From Duganella rivi (GTDB lineage: Bacteria > Pseudomonadota > Gammaproteobacteria > Burkholderiales > Burkholderiaceae_D), in assembly GCF_009857435.1 (NCBI RefSeq), contig NZ_WWCK01000002.1, forward strand, positions 682,001-746,000: a stretch of 64,000 nt of DNA, written 5' to 3'. This document shows positions 46,571 through 55,099 of this stretch, one piece after another. The stretch's first letter is position 1. The number at the start of each line of letters is the position of its first letter. The notes under the pieces were generated by a model. The model was given only the letters and a program-made list of their open reading frames with translations. It made no database searches and had not been told where the DNA came from. A program made the translations under genes and the position numbers.

Positions 46571-46586
46571 ATGATAGCGTAACCAT
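46571..46586. promoter_or_regulatory. LacI-type operator between GH67 and GH10
   Basis: ATGATAGCGTAACCAT matches ATGTTAGC/GCTAACAT at 12 of 16 positions. It sits 16 bases upstream of the GH67 start and 51 bases from the GH10 start, so one bound repressor could control both directions. Confidence 0.5.
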
Positions 46587-46636
46587 TTCATTATGCCACG
46601 ATGTTAATAAACAATTCCAACGAGGAGTGAGACAAC

Positions 46637-47743
46637 ATGAAAATTTCCCGCCGCAGTTTTATCGCCATGATGGCGGCCGCCGGCGCAGCGCCGCTGCACG
46701 CCGCCGAAACGCCGGAACCCTTGAAAGTACTGGGCAAACGCAAAGGCATCAATATCGGCAACGCCATCGGCGGCGGCCATTTCCGCGATCCGGCCTACAA
46801 GGCTTTGATGGCGCGCGAGTGCAATATGCTGGTGGCGGAGAACGAAGGGAAGTGGCAAGGACTGGAGCCGCGCCAAGGCCAATATAACTTCGGCCCGGCC
46901 GACGCCATGTACGCGTGGGCGAAAGAGCAGGGCATGCTGGTGCGCGGCCATAATCTGATCTGGCAGGAGGCCAAGTGGCTGCCGAAGTGGGTTAATGAAT
47001 ACGACTTCGGCGCGCAACCCGCAAAGGCGGCGGAAGCGCTGCTGCGCAAGCATATCATCACAGTGTGCGACCATTTTGGCGATGCGATTTACAGCTACGA
47101 TGTGGTGAATGAGGCGGTCGATCCGAAGACCGGTGGCTTGCGCGTGAATGTGTTCACTGAGCGGATGGGCGCGGTGGAGCAGATTGATTTGTCGTTCCGG
47201 CTGGCGAAGGAGCGCGCGCCCAAAGCGCAGCTGGTCTACAACGATTACATGCGCGGCGATGAGGGCAGCGCCAAGCATCGCGCGGGCGTGCTGAAACTGC
47301 TGCACGACTTGAAATCGCGCGGCACGCCGGTGCATGCGCTGGGTTTGCAGAGCCATATCGGTTCGTGGGATGAGAGCAGCGGCGCGAACTACCAGCGCGA
47401 TTGGCGCAAGTTCCTCGATGAGGTTACCGGCATGGGATTGGATTTGCTGATCACCGAGTTTGATGTCAATGACCGCAAGCTGCCGGCGGATGTGAAGGTG
47501 CGCGATGCAGGCGTGGCGGCGCTGGCCAAGGATTACCTGGACGTGACTTTTAGCTATCCGCAGTGCCGCGACTTTCTGATGTGGGGCATGGCCGATAACG
47601 CCAGCTGGCTGCAAGGATGGGATGAGGCGCCGCGTACGGATGGCCAGAAAATGAGGCCAACGCCATTCGACGACCAGCTGCGCGCCAAGCCGCTGCGCGA
47701 CGCGATTGCGGCGGCAATCAATGCCGCGCCGAAGCGCAGTTAA
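46637..47743 (+). CDS. Endo-1,4-beta-xylanase, GH10, Tat-exported
   Basis: A 368-residue xylanase. The acid/base glutamate E159 is in DVVNEA and the nucleophile E274 in LITEFDV, in the GH10 order, with AENEGKW and GHNLIWQ earlier in the barrel. It cuts internal beta-1,4 bonds of xylan. The N-terminus has a twin-arginine signal (SRRSFIAMMAAAGAAPLHA), so folded enzyme is exported by Tat. GAGGAG precedes the ATG. There is no carbohydrate-binding module, so it may act on soluble or short xylan in the periplasm, where GH67 would remove the exposed glucuronic acid. Confidence 0.96.
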   Translation: MKISRRSFIAMMAAAGAAPLHAAETPEPLKVLGKRKGINIGNAIGGGHFRDPAYKALMARECNMLVAENEGKWQGLEPRQGQYNFGPADAMYAWAKEQGMLVRGHNLIWQEAKWLPKWVNEYDFGAQPAKAAEALLRKHIITVCDHFGDAIYSYDVVNEAVDPKTGGLRVNVFTERMGAVEQIDLSFRLAKERAPKAQLVYNDYMRGDEGSAKHRAGVLKLLHDLKSRGTPVHALGLQSHIGSWDESSGANYQRDWRKFLDEVTGMGLDLLITEFDVNDRKLPADVKVRDAGVAALAKDYLDVTFSYPQCRDFLMWGMADNASWLQGWDEAPRTDGQKMRPTPFDDQLRAKPLRDAIAAAINAAPKRS

Positions 47744-47758
47744 CCCGCACTGCCACAC

Positions 47759-47788
47759 AGGGTCTGACCCCGTACGGGGTCAGACCCT
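47759..47788. repeat. 30-bp perfect palindrome (GGGTCTGACCCC type)
   Basis: A perfect palindrome with arms AGGGTCTGACCCCGT, beginning 16 bases after the xylanase stop. It could serve as a bidirectional terminator-like hairpin for the convergent GH10 and GH43 genes. No T tract follows. The rest of the 193-bp gap (to 47936) shows only a weak CCCTG/CAGGG hairpin near 47894 and no gene. Confidence 0.7.
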
Positions 47789-47936
47789 TAAGTGGTATGG
47801 CGTGCGTATCGCTTAAGGTTGCCGGGTTTGGTGTGGGCTTTCCGGCGGGCCGGGGTCGCTACTATTGTTGACTACCAGCTTTTGCAAAACCAACCCTGAA
47901 TCCAGGGCCTGCGAGCAATCGTTGTCTCATGTAGTT

Positions 47937-49541
47937 TTATTTTTCCAGTGGCTGGTAGTCGAACCATGCAAAATCTGCGGCAGGCATGGCTTGCTGCTTG
48001 GCGCCTTCGGCGTACATGCCGATAAACACGCCGGTAAATCCGCCCGCCGATTCTGAGGACAGCGCTGCTGTAGGCAAGGAGCCGATCTGCTTGAGTGGTT
48101 TGCCGCCGCTGCTGTAGCTGAATTCATAGCGGCCGGCCCACGATTCCACTTGCAGCGTTACCGGGCCGGATGGCAGCGGCGCGCTGGCTTGCAGCGAGGT
48201 CACGCCATCTACGCGCTTCAGCAATTCCAGGCGCCGTTGCGGCGATCCGGTCACGCGCAGTTCGTAGTAGTTCTTCTCGTTCTGGCGCAGCACGAGGCCT
48301 GCGGCGTGGGTGGCGGCGGACGGCGTGAACTCAAGCTGCGTGGCCGCGCGCATGCGCATGTGTTCCTGGCGACGTGCGATGAAAGCCGGTTGAGCGATGT
48401 CGTTCATGGTGATGCTGCTGCCTTTCAGCCGCAGGTAGCCGGGCCGCTCGCTTAGCGACCACAAACCGTCGCCGGGCCCGCGCAGTTGCGACCATTGCAG
48501 GCCAAGTTTGGCCGCCGTGAAGTCGTCGCGCACCGGTTCAGCCGGCCATGGCGCGGATGGCGGCAAGCCTTCGGCCGACATCTCCACCGCCAGCGGCTGC
48601 CCTTTGTTCACCGTGAGCCAGCCTTGCTCATTCCACTCGACCGGCGTGAGCAGCGTTTCACGGCCAAGGTGATGGCGCTGTTCGACCGGACGGATGCCCA
48701 GCAGCGGCATCCACCATTTGCCTTCCGGCGTTTGCACAAGGTCGCCGTGGCCGGTCGCTTGCAGCGGCAGTTCGGGGTGGCCGCGATGCGTGAGTATCGG
48801 GTTAGCGGGATTGGCGGTGTATGGCCCCATGGGCGACGAGGAGCGCGCCATGGTCAGGCTGTGGTTATACGAGGTGCCGCCCTCGGAGATCATCAGGTAG
48901 TACCAACCGTTCTGCTTATATAAGTGCGGGCCTTCCGGCCACACGCCGCCGGTGCCCGACCAGATCAGGCGCGGTTGCTCCAGCAGCTTGCCCGCTTTCA
49001 GATCAATTTCCGCCTGATAGACGCCGCCATGTTCGCCGCCGCCGTGGCGGGTGTAATAGACTTTGCCGTCGTCGTCGAAGAACAGGGACGGATCCATGGC
49101 GAAGCTTGGATCGTTCAGCCACACGGGTTCCGACCAGTCGCCGGCGGGATCCTTGGCCGTGACGTAAAACGCACCGCCGCCCTCCATATTAGTGGTCACC
49201 ATATAGAACACGCCGTCGTGGCAGCGCAGGGTGGGCGCGTATATGCCTTGCGAGCTGCGGGTATGCGCGAGATTCAATTGGCTGGTGCGCGTGAGGGCGT
49301 GGCCGACCTGGCGCCAGTGAACCAAGTCCTTGCTGTGATAAATCGGCACGCCGGGGAAGTATTCAAAGCTGCTGGTGGCGAGGTAGTAGTCGCCGCCCAC
49401 GCGGCAGATGCTTGGATCGGCGTGGAAGCCGCTCAGCACCGGATTGGTATAAGTCGCCGGGGCGGCAGCGGTAGCCGGTGCCTGAGCGGTCAGCGACATG
49501 GCGGCCAGGATTGCGGACAGAGCTCCGCGCGCGGCCATCAT
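47937..49541 (-). CDS. Beta-xylosidase/arabinofuranosidase, GH43, exported
   Basis: A 534-residue enzyme with a signal peptide (to about residue 27). The five-bladed propeller carries the GH43 acidic triad: D42 (GFHADPS), D149 (FAMDPS) and E202 (VWPEGPH). A C-terminal beta-sandwich (about 340-530, VRDDFTAAKLGLQWSQLRGPG) matches the XynB-type accessory domain of beta-xylosidases, favouring xylosidase over arabinofuranosidase. The ATG at 49541 has TGGAG upstream and overlaps the stop of the GDSL esterase gene (ATGA), so both are translated together. It removes xylose from the ends of xylooligosaccharides. Confidence 0.93.
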   Translation of the reverse strand: MMAARGALSAILAAMSLTAQAPATAAAPATYTNPVLSGFHADPSICRVGGDYYLATSSFEYFPGVPIYHSKDLVHWRQVGHALTRTSQLNLAHTRSSQGIYAPTLRCHDGVFYMVTTNMEGGGAFYVTAKDPAGDWSEPVWLNDPSFAMDPSLFFDDDGKVYYTRHGGGEHGGVYQAEIDLKAGKLLEQPRLIWSGTGGVWPEGPHLYKQNGWYYLMISEGGTSYNHSLTMARSSSPMGPYTANPANPILTHRGHPELPLQATGHGDLVQTPEGKWWMPLLGIRPVEQRHHLGRETLLTPVEWNEQGWLTVNKGQPLAVEMSAEGLPPSAPWPAEPVRDDFTAAKLGLQWSQLRGPGDGLWSLSERPGYLRLKGSSITMNDIAQPAFIARRQEHMRMRAATQLEFTPSAATHAAGLVLRQNEKNYYELRVTGSPQRRLELLKRVDGVTSLQASAPLPSGPVTLQVESWAGRYEFSYSSGGKPLKQIGSLPTAALSSESAGGFTGVFIGMYAEGAKQQAMPAADFAWFDYQPLEK

Positions 49542-50797
49542 TTCTTCGCTCCACATTGTTTGCGCAGCGCGGCCAGCGGCACGGCTTCAGCCAGCGCGCG
49601 GTAGCCTGCCAGCGATGGATGCAGGTGATCGCCCGAGTCGTAGACTGGCTTCATGCGATCTGGCCGCCCGGGATCGCGCAGCGCCGCGTCGAAATCGGCG
49701 ACGGCGTCGAATATGCCGGAACTGCGGATCCAGTTATTCAGCTCCTGCCGATCCGCCTCGTTTTCCGGCTCCGGGTGATAGTAATCGCTGCCGACGTACG
49801 GCGTGACCGTGGCGCCGATCAGGCAAACACCACGCGCACGCGCGCGCTCAGCCAACTGGCGGTGCGCCAGTTTCAGGTCGGTCAGCATTTGCTGGCGGTC
49901 GGCTGGCGTGTCAGGCGTGTTGCGATGCAGGCCGCCCAAGTCATTCACGCCTATCAGTACTAACGCATGGGTCACGCCGGCGCGCGACGTCACGTCGCGG
50001 TCAAAGCGGGCTGCCACATTCGGGCCCAGGCCATCGCGCAGCATGCGCCCGCCGCCGATGCCGGCATTGACCACGCCTTGCGTCATGCCGTTATCGCGCA
50101 AGCGGGCCGCCAGCACATCCGGCCAGCGGGTGTTGGTATCGACCGGGACGCCGTAGCCGTCGGTAATCGAGTCGCCGACTGCCACCAGTGCGCCCACGCG
50201 GCGCGGCGCTAACACTTCCACATCGCTGATGGCGTACCATTTAGTGGTCTTGCCCGCGTCGTCCCACGCCGCTTCGTTCACGCGGTTGCCTTTGGCGAGA
50301 AAAGTGCTGGCGCGCGCGCCGGGATGGCCGGTCTGGCCTGCCGGCGCATCCTTGAAATACAGCGAAATCGCCAGGTCGGCGGCCGCTTTCACGTCCAGGG
50401 AAACAGCGTCACTGTAGTATTCCGCGCCGGCCGGGATCATGACGGTAGTGCGGCCGTCAAAGGTCAGCGGGCGCAGGGTAGGGGCGTTGACGCCAGCCTG
50501 TCCGGGCGCCTGCGCCAGCGCCACGCTGGCCGCGTCGACGATCAATGGTGCAGTGCCATATGCATTGCTGATGCGAACCCGGAACTGCTTGCCGCCCAGA
50601 GTGAGATGCACCACTTGGCGGATACTGCCATCGCGCCAGTGCTCGGCCGCCAACTCGTTTGCCGGCTCAGGAATTTGCTGCGCTGCACCCCAACTCGCCA
50701 CCCAGTGCGAGGCCGGTTCCGCAGCCGTTGCGTTGATGATAAAGACCGCCAGGGCGGCACCCACAAAGCTGCGTAAAGCGTGTTGACTTGGTTGCAT
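49538..50797 (-). CDS. SGNH/GDSL family esterase, exported (probable acetylxylan esterase)
   Basis: A 419-residue protein with a signal peptide (cleavage after TAA, near residue 26), an N-terminal beta-sandwich (to about 190) and an SGNH hydrolase domain with block I GDSITDGYG (serine near residue 209), block II GIGGGR, block III GVND and the catalytic D-x-x-H in DHLHPS. Two-domain SGNH esterases of this kind release acetyl from carbohydrates. It is the first gene of a unit with the GH43 enzyme and is divergent from the xyl operon, sharing the LacI-type operator at 50818. AAGGA precedes the ATG. Confidence 0.9.
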   Translation of the reverse strand: MQPSQHALRSFVGAALAVFIINATAAEPASHWVASWGAAQQIPEPANELAAEHWRDGSIRQVVHLTLGGKQFRVRISNAYGTAPLIVDAASVALAQAPGQAGVNAPTLRPLTFDGRTTVMIPAGAEYYSDAVSLDVKAAADLAISLYFKDAPAGQTGHPGARASTFLAKGNRVNEAAWDDAGKTTKWYAISDVEVLAPRRVGALVAVGDSITDGYGVPVDTNTRWPDVLAARLRDNGMTQGVVNAGIGGGRMLRDGLGPNVAARFDRDVTSRAGVTHALVLIGVNDLGGLHRNTPDTPADRQQMLTDLKLAHRQLAERARARGVCLIGATVTPYVGSDYYHPEPENEADRQELNNWIRSSGIFDAVADFDAALRDPGRPDRMKPVYDSGDHLHPSLAGYRALAEAVPLAALRKQCGAKK

Positions 50798-50817
50798 AAA
50801 TCCTTCACACTCATAAA

Positions 50818-50833
50818 ATGTTAGCGCTATTCA
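50818..50833. promoter_or_regulatory. LacI-type operator between GDSL/GH43 unit and xyl operon
   Basis: ATGTTAGCGCTATTCA has a perfect left half and a 4 of 8 right half of ATGTTAGC/GCTAACAT. It lies in the 51-bp divergent region, 20 bases upstream of the esterase start and 15 bases before the glucarate dehydratase start, where binding would block both promoters. Confidence 0.55.
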
Positions 50834-50848
50834 TTTTAGGGTAAGCAG

Positions 50849-52222
50849 ATGGTACATGCAACAAAAATGCCGGAAGCAGGAACTCCGGTAATAACGGAGA
50901 TGCGGGTCATCCCGGTAGCAGGTCACGATTGCATGCTGCTCAATCTTTGCGGTGCGCACGCGCCGTACTTCACCCGTAATCTCGTGCTGTTGAAAGACAG
51001 CGCGGGTCGCACCGGCATGGGCGAAGTGCCGGGTGGCGCGGGCATACTGCGCGCGCTGCAAAACGCCGTGCCGCTGGTGGTGGGCACGCAGATCGGCCGC
51101 TACAACCGCACCCTGAACGCCATCCGCGCTTCGATCAGCGGCCAGCACCAGGTGACCGACGCCGCCGAAGCGGAAGTATTGAAACAGCCGCACGAAATTA
51201 ATCTGCGACTGGAAAACGTGGTCACCGCCGTTGAAGCGGCGCTGCTCGACCTGCTGGGTCAACATCTGAATGTGCCGGTGTGTGAACTGCTGGGGGCAGG
51301 CCAGCAGCGCGACAGCGTGCCGATGCTGGCTTACCTGTTCTATATCGGCGACCGTCGCCGCGCCGACCTGCCTTACCTGAGCGGCGAGGGGGCATCCGAT
51401 TGGTATCACCGCCGTAACCAGGAGGCCTTGACGCCGGCCGCGATTGTGGAGTTGGCCGAAGCCACCGTCGCCCAATACGGCTTCCGCGATTTCAAATTGA
51501 AGGGTGGCGTAATGCGCGGCGCCGACGAAATCGAAGCCATCGCCGCCATCAAGGCGCGCTTCCCGGAATCGCGCGTGACGCTGGATCCGAACGGCGCATG
51601 GTCGCTGCGCGAAGCCATCGATATCTGCCGCGGCCAAGGCCACATCATGGCTTACGCCGAAGACCCATGCGGCCCTGAAGACGGCTATTCCGGCCGCGAG
51701 ACCATGGCGGAATTCCGCCGCGCCACCGGCATCCCTACCGCCACCAATATGATCGCCACCGACTGGCGCCAGATGGCGCACGCGCACCTGCTGGGTGCAG
51801 TCGATATTCCGCTGGCCGATCCGCACTTCTGGACGATGCAGGGTTCCGTGCGCCTGGCGCAGTTGTGCGAAGATTGGGGCTTGACTTGGGGCTCGCACTC
51901 CAACAACCACTTCGACGTATCGCTGGCGATGTTTACCCACGCCGCCGCCGCTGCGCCGGGCAAGATCACCGCCATCGATACTCACTGGATCTGGCAGGAA
52001 GGGCAGGAACGCCTGACCCGTGAACCGCTGCAAATCATCGGCGGCGAAGTCAAGGTGCCACAAGCGCCGGGACTCGGTATTGAACCTGACATGGGCCGCA
52101 TCGAAGCGGCGCATGGACTGTATAAGAAGGTCGCCACCACGGCGCGCGACGACGCGATGGCGATGCGCTATTTAGTACCCGGCTGGACTTATTCCCCGAA
52201 AAAACCAAGCTTGGGCCGTTAA
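50849..52222 (+). CDS. gudD: Glucarate dehydratase
   Basis: A 457-residue enolase-superfamily enzyme that dehydrates D-glucarate to 5-keto-4-deoxyglucarate. Catalytic and metal positions occur at a constant offset from the E. coli enzyme as I recall its numbering: K216, K218 (FKLKGG), D246 and N248 (LDPNGAW), E271 (AEDPCG), N300, D324 and H350 (GSHSNNH). It heads the operon with the xylose oxidation genes. Side-chain glucuronic acid released by GH67 could reach it after oxidation to glucarate, and both routes end at alpha-ketoglutarate semialdehyde. A uronate dehydrogenase and a keto-deoxyglucarate dehydratase are not in the window. A different aldarate or aldonate substrate is possible. Confidence 0.88.
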   Translation: MVHATKMPEAGTPVITEMRVIPVAGHDCMLLNLCGAHAPYFTRNLVLLKDSAGRTGMGEVPGGAGILRALQNAVPLVVGTQIGRYNRTLNAIRASISGQHQVTDAAEAEVLKQPHEINLRLENVVTAVEAALLDLLGQHLNVPVCELLGAGQQRDSVPMLAYLFYIGDRRRADLPYLSGEGASDWYHRRNQEALTPAAIVELAEATVAQYGFRDFKLKGGVMRGADEIEAIAAIKARFPESRVTLDPNGAWSLREAIDICRGQGHIMAYAEDPCGPEDGYSGRETMAEFRRATGIPTATNMIATDWRQMAHAHLLGAVDIPLADPHFWTMQGSVRLAQLCEDWGLTWGSHSNNHFDVSLAMFTHAAAAAPGKITAIDTHWIWQEGQERLTREPLQIIGGEVKVPQAPGLGIEPDMGRIEAAHGLYKKVATTARDDAMAMRYLVPGWTYSPKKPSLGR

Positions 52223-52235
52223 ACAAGGAGACAAT

Positions 52236-53420
52236 GTGAAAAACACTCTGAAACACGCGCCGGTATCGGCGCACCTTCCCGTCGATTTGCCGGAAGCGCT
52301 GCTGGTCGGCCGCGTATGGCGCAAGGACGTCAACGGCCCTAGCGTGGTGGTCGTGCGCAAAGGCGAGGTATTCGACATCACGGCGTTGACGCCGACCGTG
52401 TCCGACCTGCTGGATCGCGATGACGTCGTCGCTTTCGCCCATTCGGCGCAGGGCGAATCGCTGGGCCGCGTGGAAGCGCTGATCGAAGCTGCCCTGAGCG
52501 GCGAAGATGCGCCGGTGCGCCTGCTGGCGCCGTGCGACGTGCAGGCCATCAAGGCCTGCGGCGTCACCTTCGCCGTCAGCCTGCTGGAGCGCGTGATCGA
52601 AGAACAGGCGGGCGGCAACCCGGCCAAGGCCGACGAACTGCGCTCCTCGCTGCTGAAAGACATCGGCGCCGACCTGTCGGCCATCAAACCGGGTTCGCCG
52701 GAAGCGGAAAAACTGAAACAGCAGTTCATCGAGCGCGGCGCCTGGTCGCAGTACATGGAAGTCGGCATCGGCCCTTACGCCGAAGTATTCTCCAAGTCGC
52801 AGCCTATGTCGGCGGTGGGCTTTGGCGCGGACGTCGGCCTGCACCCTGAATCGAAATGGAATAACCCGGAGCCGGAAATCGTCCTGGCTGTGAACAGCCG
52901 CGCGCAAGCCGTCGGCGCTACGCTCGGCAACGACGTCAATCTGCGCGACATCGAAGGCCGCAGCGCGCTGCTGCTCGGTAAAGCCAAGGACAATAACGCC
53001 TCGTGCGGCGTCGGCCCGTTCATCCGCTTGTTCGATGAACGCTTCACCATCGACACCGTGCGCAATGCAGAACTGCGCCTGGTGATCGAAGGCGCGGAAG
53101 ACGGTTTCCGCCTGGACGGCGAGAGCCGCATGCGCGAAATCAGCCGCGACCCGCTGGATCTGGTATCGCAAACCAGCGGCGCGCACCATCAATACCCGGA
53201 CGGCTTCATGCTCTTCCTCGGCACCATGTTCTCGCCGATTAAAGACCGCGGCGCACCGGGCGCCGGTTTCACCCACAAGCTGGGTGACCGCGTCAGCATC
53301 AGCAGCGCTTCGCTCGGCATGCTGGTCAACCACGTTTATCGCAGCGACGCCGTGACCCCATGGACGTTCGGCGTGCGCGCACTGTATCGCAACCTGGCCC
53401 AACGTGGCCTGCTCAATTAA
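52236..53420 (+). CDS. xylX: 2-keto-3-deoxy-D-xylonate dehydratase
   Basis: A 394-residue fumarylacetoacetate-hydrolase-superfamily enzyme. In the Weimberg pathway it dehydrates 2-keto-3-deoxy-D-xylonate to alpha-ketoglutarate semialdehyde. The recognisable segments are KACGVTFAVSLLERVIEE, GAWSQYMEVGIGPYAEVF, the metal-binding PEPEIVLAVNS and LGNDVNLRDIEGRSALLLGKAKDNNASC, and the C-terminal WTFGVRALYRNLAQRGLL, which agree with Caulobacter XylX as I remember it. AAGGAG precedes the ATG, 13 bases after the dehydratase stop. An L-arabinonate pathway role would be chemically identical at this step and cannot be excluded. Confidence 0.92.
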   Translation: MKNTLKHAPVSAHLPVDLPEALLVGRVWRKDVNGPSVVVVRKGEVFDITALTPTVSDLLDRDDVVAFAHSAQGESLGRVEALIEAALSGEDAPVRLLAPCDVQAIKACGVTFAVSLLERVIEEQAGGNPAKADELRSSLLKDIGADLSAIKPGSPEAEKLKQQFIERGAWSQYMEVGIGPYAEVFSKSQPMSAVGFGADVGLHPESKWNNPEPEIVLAVNSRAQAVGATLGNDVNLRDIEGRSALLLGKAKDNNASCGVGPFIRLFDERFTIDTVRNAELRLVIEGAEDGFRLDGESRMREISRDPLDLVSQTSGAHHQYPDGFMLFLGTMFSPIKDRGAPGAGFTHKLGDRVSISSASLGMLVNHVYRSDAVTPWTFGVRALYRNLAQRGLLN

Positions 53421-53438
53421 TCTCTGGAGGAAAACAAG

Positions 53439-54218
53439 ATGGTGAAACCATTGGTCTACGCCACTTACCCGGATCTCGCCGGCAAGCGGGTTCTCATTAC
53501 GGGCGGTGGCACCGGCATCGGCGCGGGCATCGTGGATGCTTACGTCCAGCAGGGCGCGCAAGTGTTCTTCATCGATATCGCGGTGGAGGCTTCGCAGCAA
53601 CTGGCCGAGAGCCTGAAAGGCGGCAAGCACGCACCAGTATTCTTCCACTGCGACCTGACCGACCTGGATGCGCTGTCCAAGGTCATCGCGCAGATCGAGA
53701 AGGACCACGGCGCAATCGAGATCCTGATTAACAACGCCGCCAACGACCATCGTCACCAAGTGCATGAAGTCACCGCGAAGTACTGGGACGACAGCCTGGC
53801 TGTCAACCTGCGCCACCAGTTCTTCTGCGCGCAGGCGGTGGCGCCGGGCATGAAGAAAGCAGGCGGCGGCGTGATCCTGAACTTCGGTTCGATCTCGTGG
53901 CACCTGGCGCTGCCGGATCTGACCCTGTACATGACTGCCAAGGCAGCGATTGAAGGCCTGACCCGTGGCCTCGCACGCGACCTCGGTAAAGACGGAATCC
54001 GCGTCAACTGCGTGGTTCCGGGTTCGGTGCTGACGCCGCGCCAAAAGGCACTGTGGCACGACGAAGAGGGCGGCCAGGCCATCCTCAACTCGCAGGTCTT
54101 GCCACAGCCTGTAGAAACTGAAGATATCGCTGCCATGACGCTGTTCCTGTCCTCAGACAATGCGCGCCGCTGCTCCGGCCGCGATTACTTCGTAGATGCC
54201 GGATGGTATGGAGCATGA
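53439..54218 (+). CDS. xylB: D-xylose 1-dehydrogenase (SDR family)
   Basis: A 259-residue short-chain dehydrogenase that oxidises D-xylose to xylonolactone. It has the cofactor loop TGGGTGIGAG (21-30), D46 at the end of strand 2, which favours NAD over NADP, NNAAND, and the catalytic set S151, Y164 and K168 (GSISWHLALPDL, YMTAK). The segment NFGSISWHL and the C-terminal DAGW match Caulobacter XylB. GGAGG precedes the ATG. Its stop overlaps the lactonase ATG (ATGA), consistent with a two-step oxidation and ring-opening unit. Confidence 0.92.
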   Translation: MVKPLVYATYPDLAGKRVLITGGGTGIGAGIVDAYVQQGAQVFFIDIAVEASQQLAESLKGGKHAPVFFHCDLTDLDALSKVIAQIEKDHGAIEILINNAANDHRHQVHEVTAKYWDDSLAVNLRHQFFCAQAVAPGMKKAGGGVILNFGSISWHLALPDLTLYMTAKAAIEGLTRGLARDLGKDGIRVNCVVPGSVLTPRQKALWHDEEGGQAILNSQVLPQPVETEDIAAMTLFLSSDNARRCSGRDYFVDAGWYGA

Positions 54219-55090
54219 ACCTCTACCAGCCTGAGTGCATTTGGCCGCTGGCGGCGACCCTGGGCGAAGGCCCGGTATGGCATCCTGAACACAAGGCGCT
54301 GTACTTCGTCGACATCAAGCAGCGCGCCATCCACCGCTGCGCCGAAGACGGCAGCCGCCGTCAAAGCTGGACGGTGCCGGCCGAAGTGGGCTTCGCCTTG
54401 CCGATGCACGGCGGCGATTTCGTGTGCGGCCTGCCGGGCCGCATCGAGCGCTTCTCGTTCGAGAGCGGCGAGCTGACCACCATACAGGAGCTGGAATCAG
54501 ACCTGCCGGGCAATCGCCTCAACGACGGCTACATCGACCGCCACGGCGCGCTGTGGTTCGGCTCCATGGACAACGCCGAGGTAGCGGCCAGCGGTGCGCT
54601 GTACCGTTTCACCGAAAACCGCCGCATGCTGCGCATGGACAGCGGCTACGTCATCACCAACGGCCCGTGCGTCAGCCCGGACGGCCGCACCTTCTATCAC
54701 ACCGACACGCTGGAAAAAACCATCTATGCGTTCGACCTGGACGACAAGGGCAACCTGTCCAACAAGCGCGTGTTCGTGCGGATTGAAGGCAGCGGCTACC
54801 CGGACGGCACCGCCGTCGATGCCGACGGCGCGCTGTGGGTAGGCTTGTTTGCCGGCGGCCGCATCGAGCGTTACGCCGCTTCGGGCGAACTACTGGACAC
54901 GGTTTCCATGCCGTGTTCGAATATCACCAAGGTTGCATTCGGCGGCGAGGATCTGCGCACCGTGTTTGTGACCACGGCCCGCAAGGGATTGACGGACGAA
55001 GAATTGAGCCGGGAGCCATTGGCAGGGGGCGTATTCAGCTTCCGCGTGGCCTCGCCGGGACAACTGCAACATCTGTACTTACCAGAATAG
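54215..55090 (+). CDS. xylC: D-xylonolactonase (SMP-30/gluconolactonase family)
   Basis: A 291-residue six-bladed propeller that opens xylonolactone to D-xylonate. It has the metal-site stretches TLGEGPVWH near the N-terminus, NRLNDGYIDRHGALWFGS, ITNGPCVSPDGRTFYHTDTLEKTIYAFDL and GYPDGTAVDADGALW. The TNGPCVSPDG to HTDTLEKTIYAFDL stretch is nearly the same as in Caulobacter XylC. The ATG at 54215 forms an ATGA with the xylB stop and is preferred to an in-frame ATG at 54203. There is no signal peptide, so it is cytoplasmic. Confidence 0.92.
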   Translation: MNLYQPECIWPLAATLGEGPVWHPEHKALYFVDIKQRAIHRCAEDGSRRQSWTVPAEVGFALPMHGGDFVCGLPGRIERFSFESGELTTIQELESDLPGNRLNDGYIDRHGALWFGSMDNAEVAASGALYRFTENRRMLRMDSGYVITNGPCVSPDGRTFYHTDTLEKTIYAFDLDDKGNLSNKRVFVRIEGSGYPDGTAVDADGALWVGLFAGGRIERYAASGELLDTVSMPCSNITKVAFGGEDLRTVFVTTARKGLTDEELSREPLAGGVFSFRVASPGQLQHLYLPE

Positions 55091-55099
55091 GCACTTTAC

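Noticed and set aside
50206..50221. GGCGCTAACAC as another LacI-type operator
   Set aside because: Inside the GDSL coding sequence and only one half-site matches.
50783..50817. TTGACT as the -35 of the xyl operon
   Set aside because: No acceptable -10 hexamer lies 16-18 bases downstream; the operator is better supported than any promoter core here.
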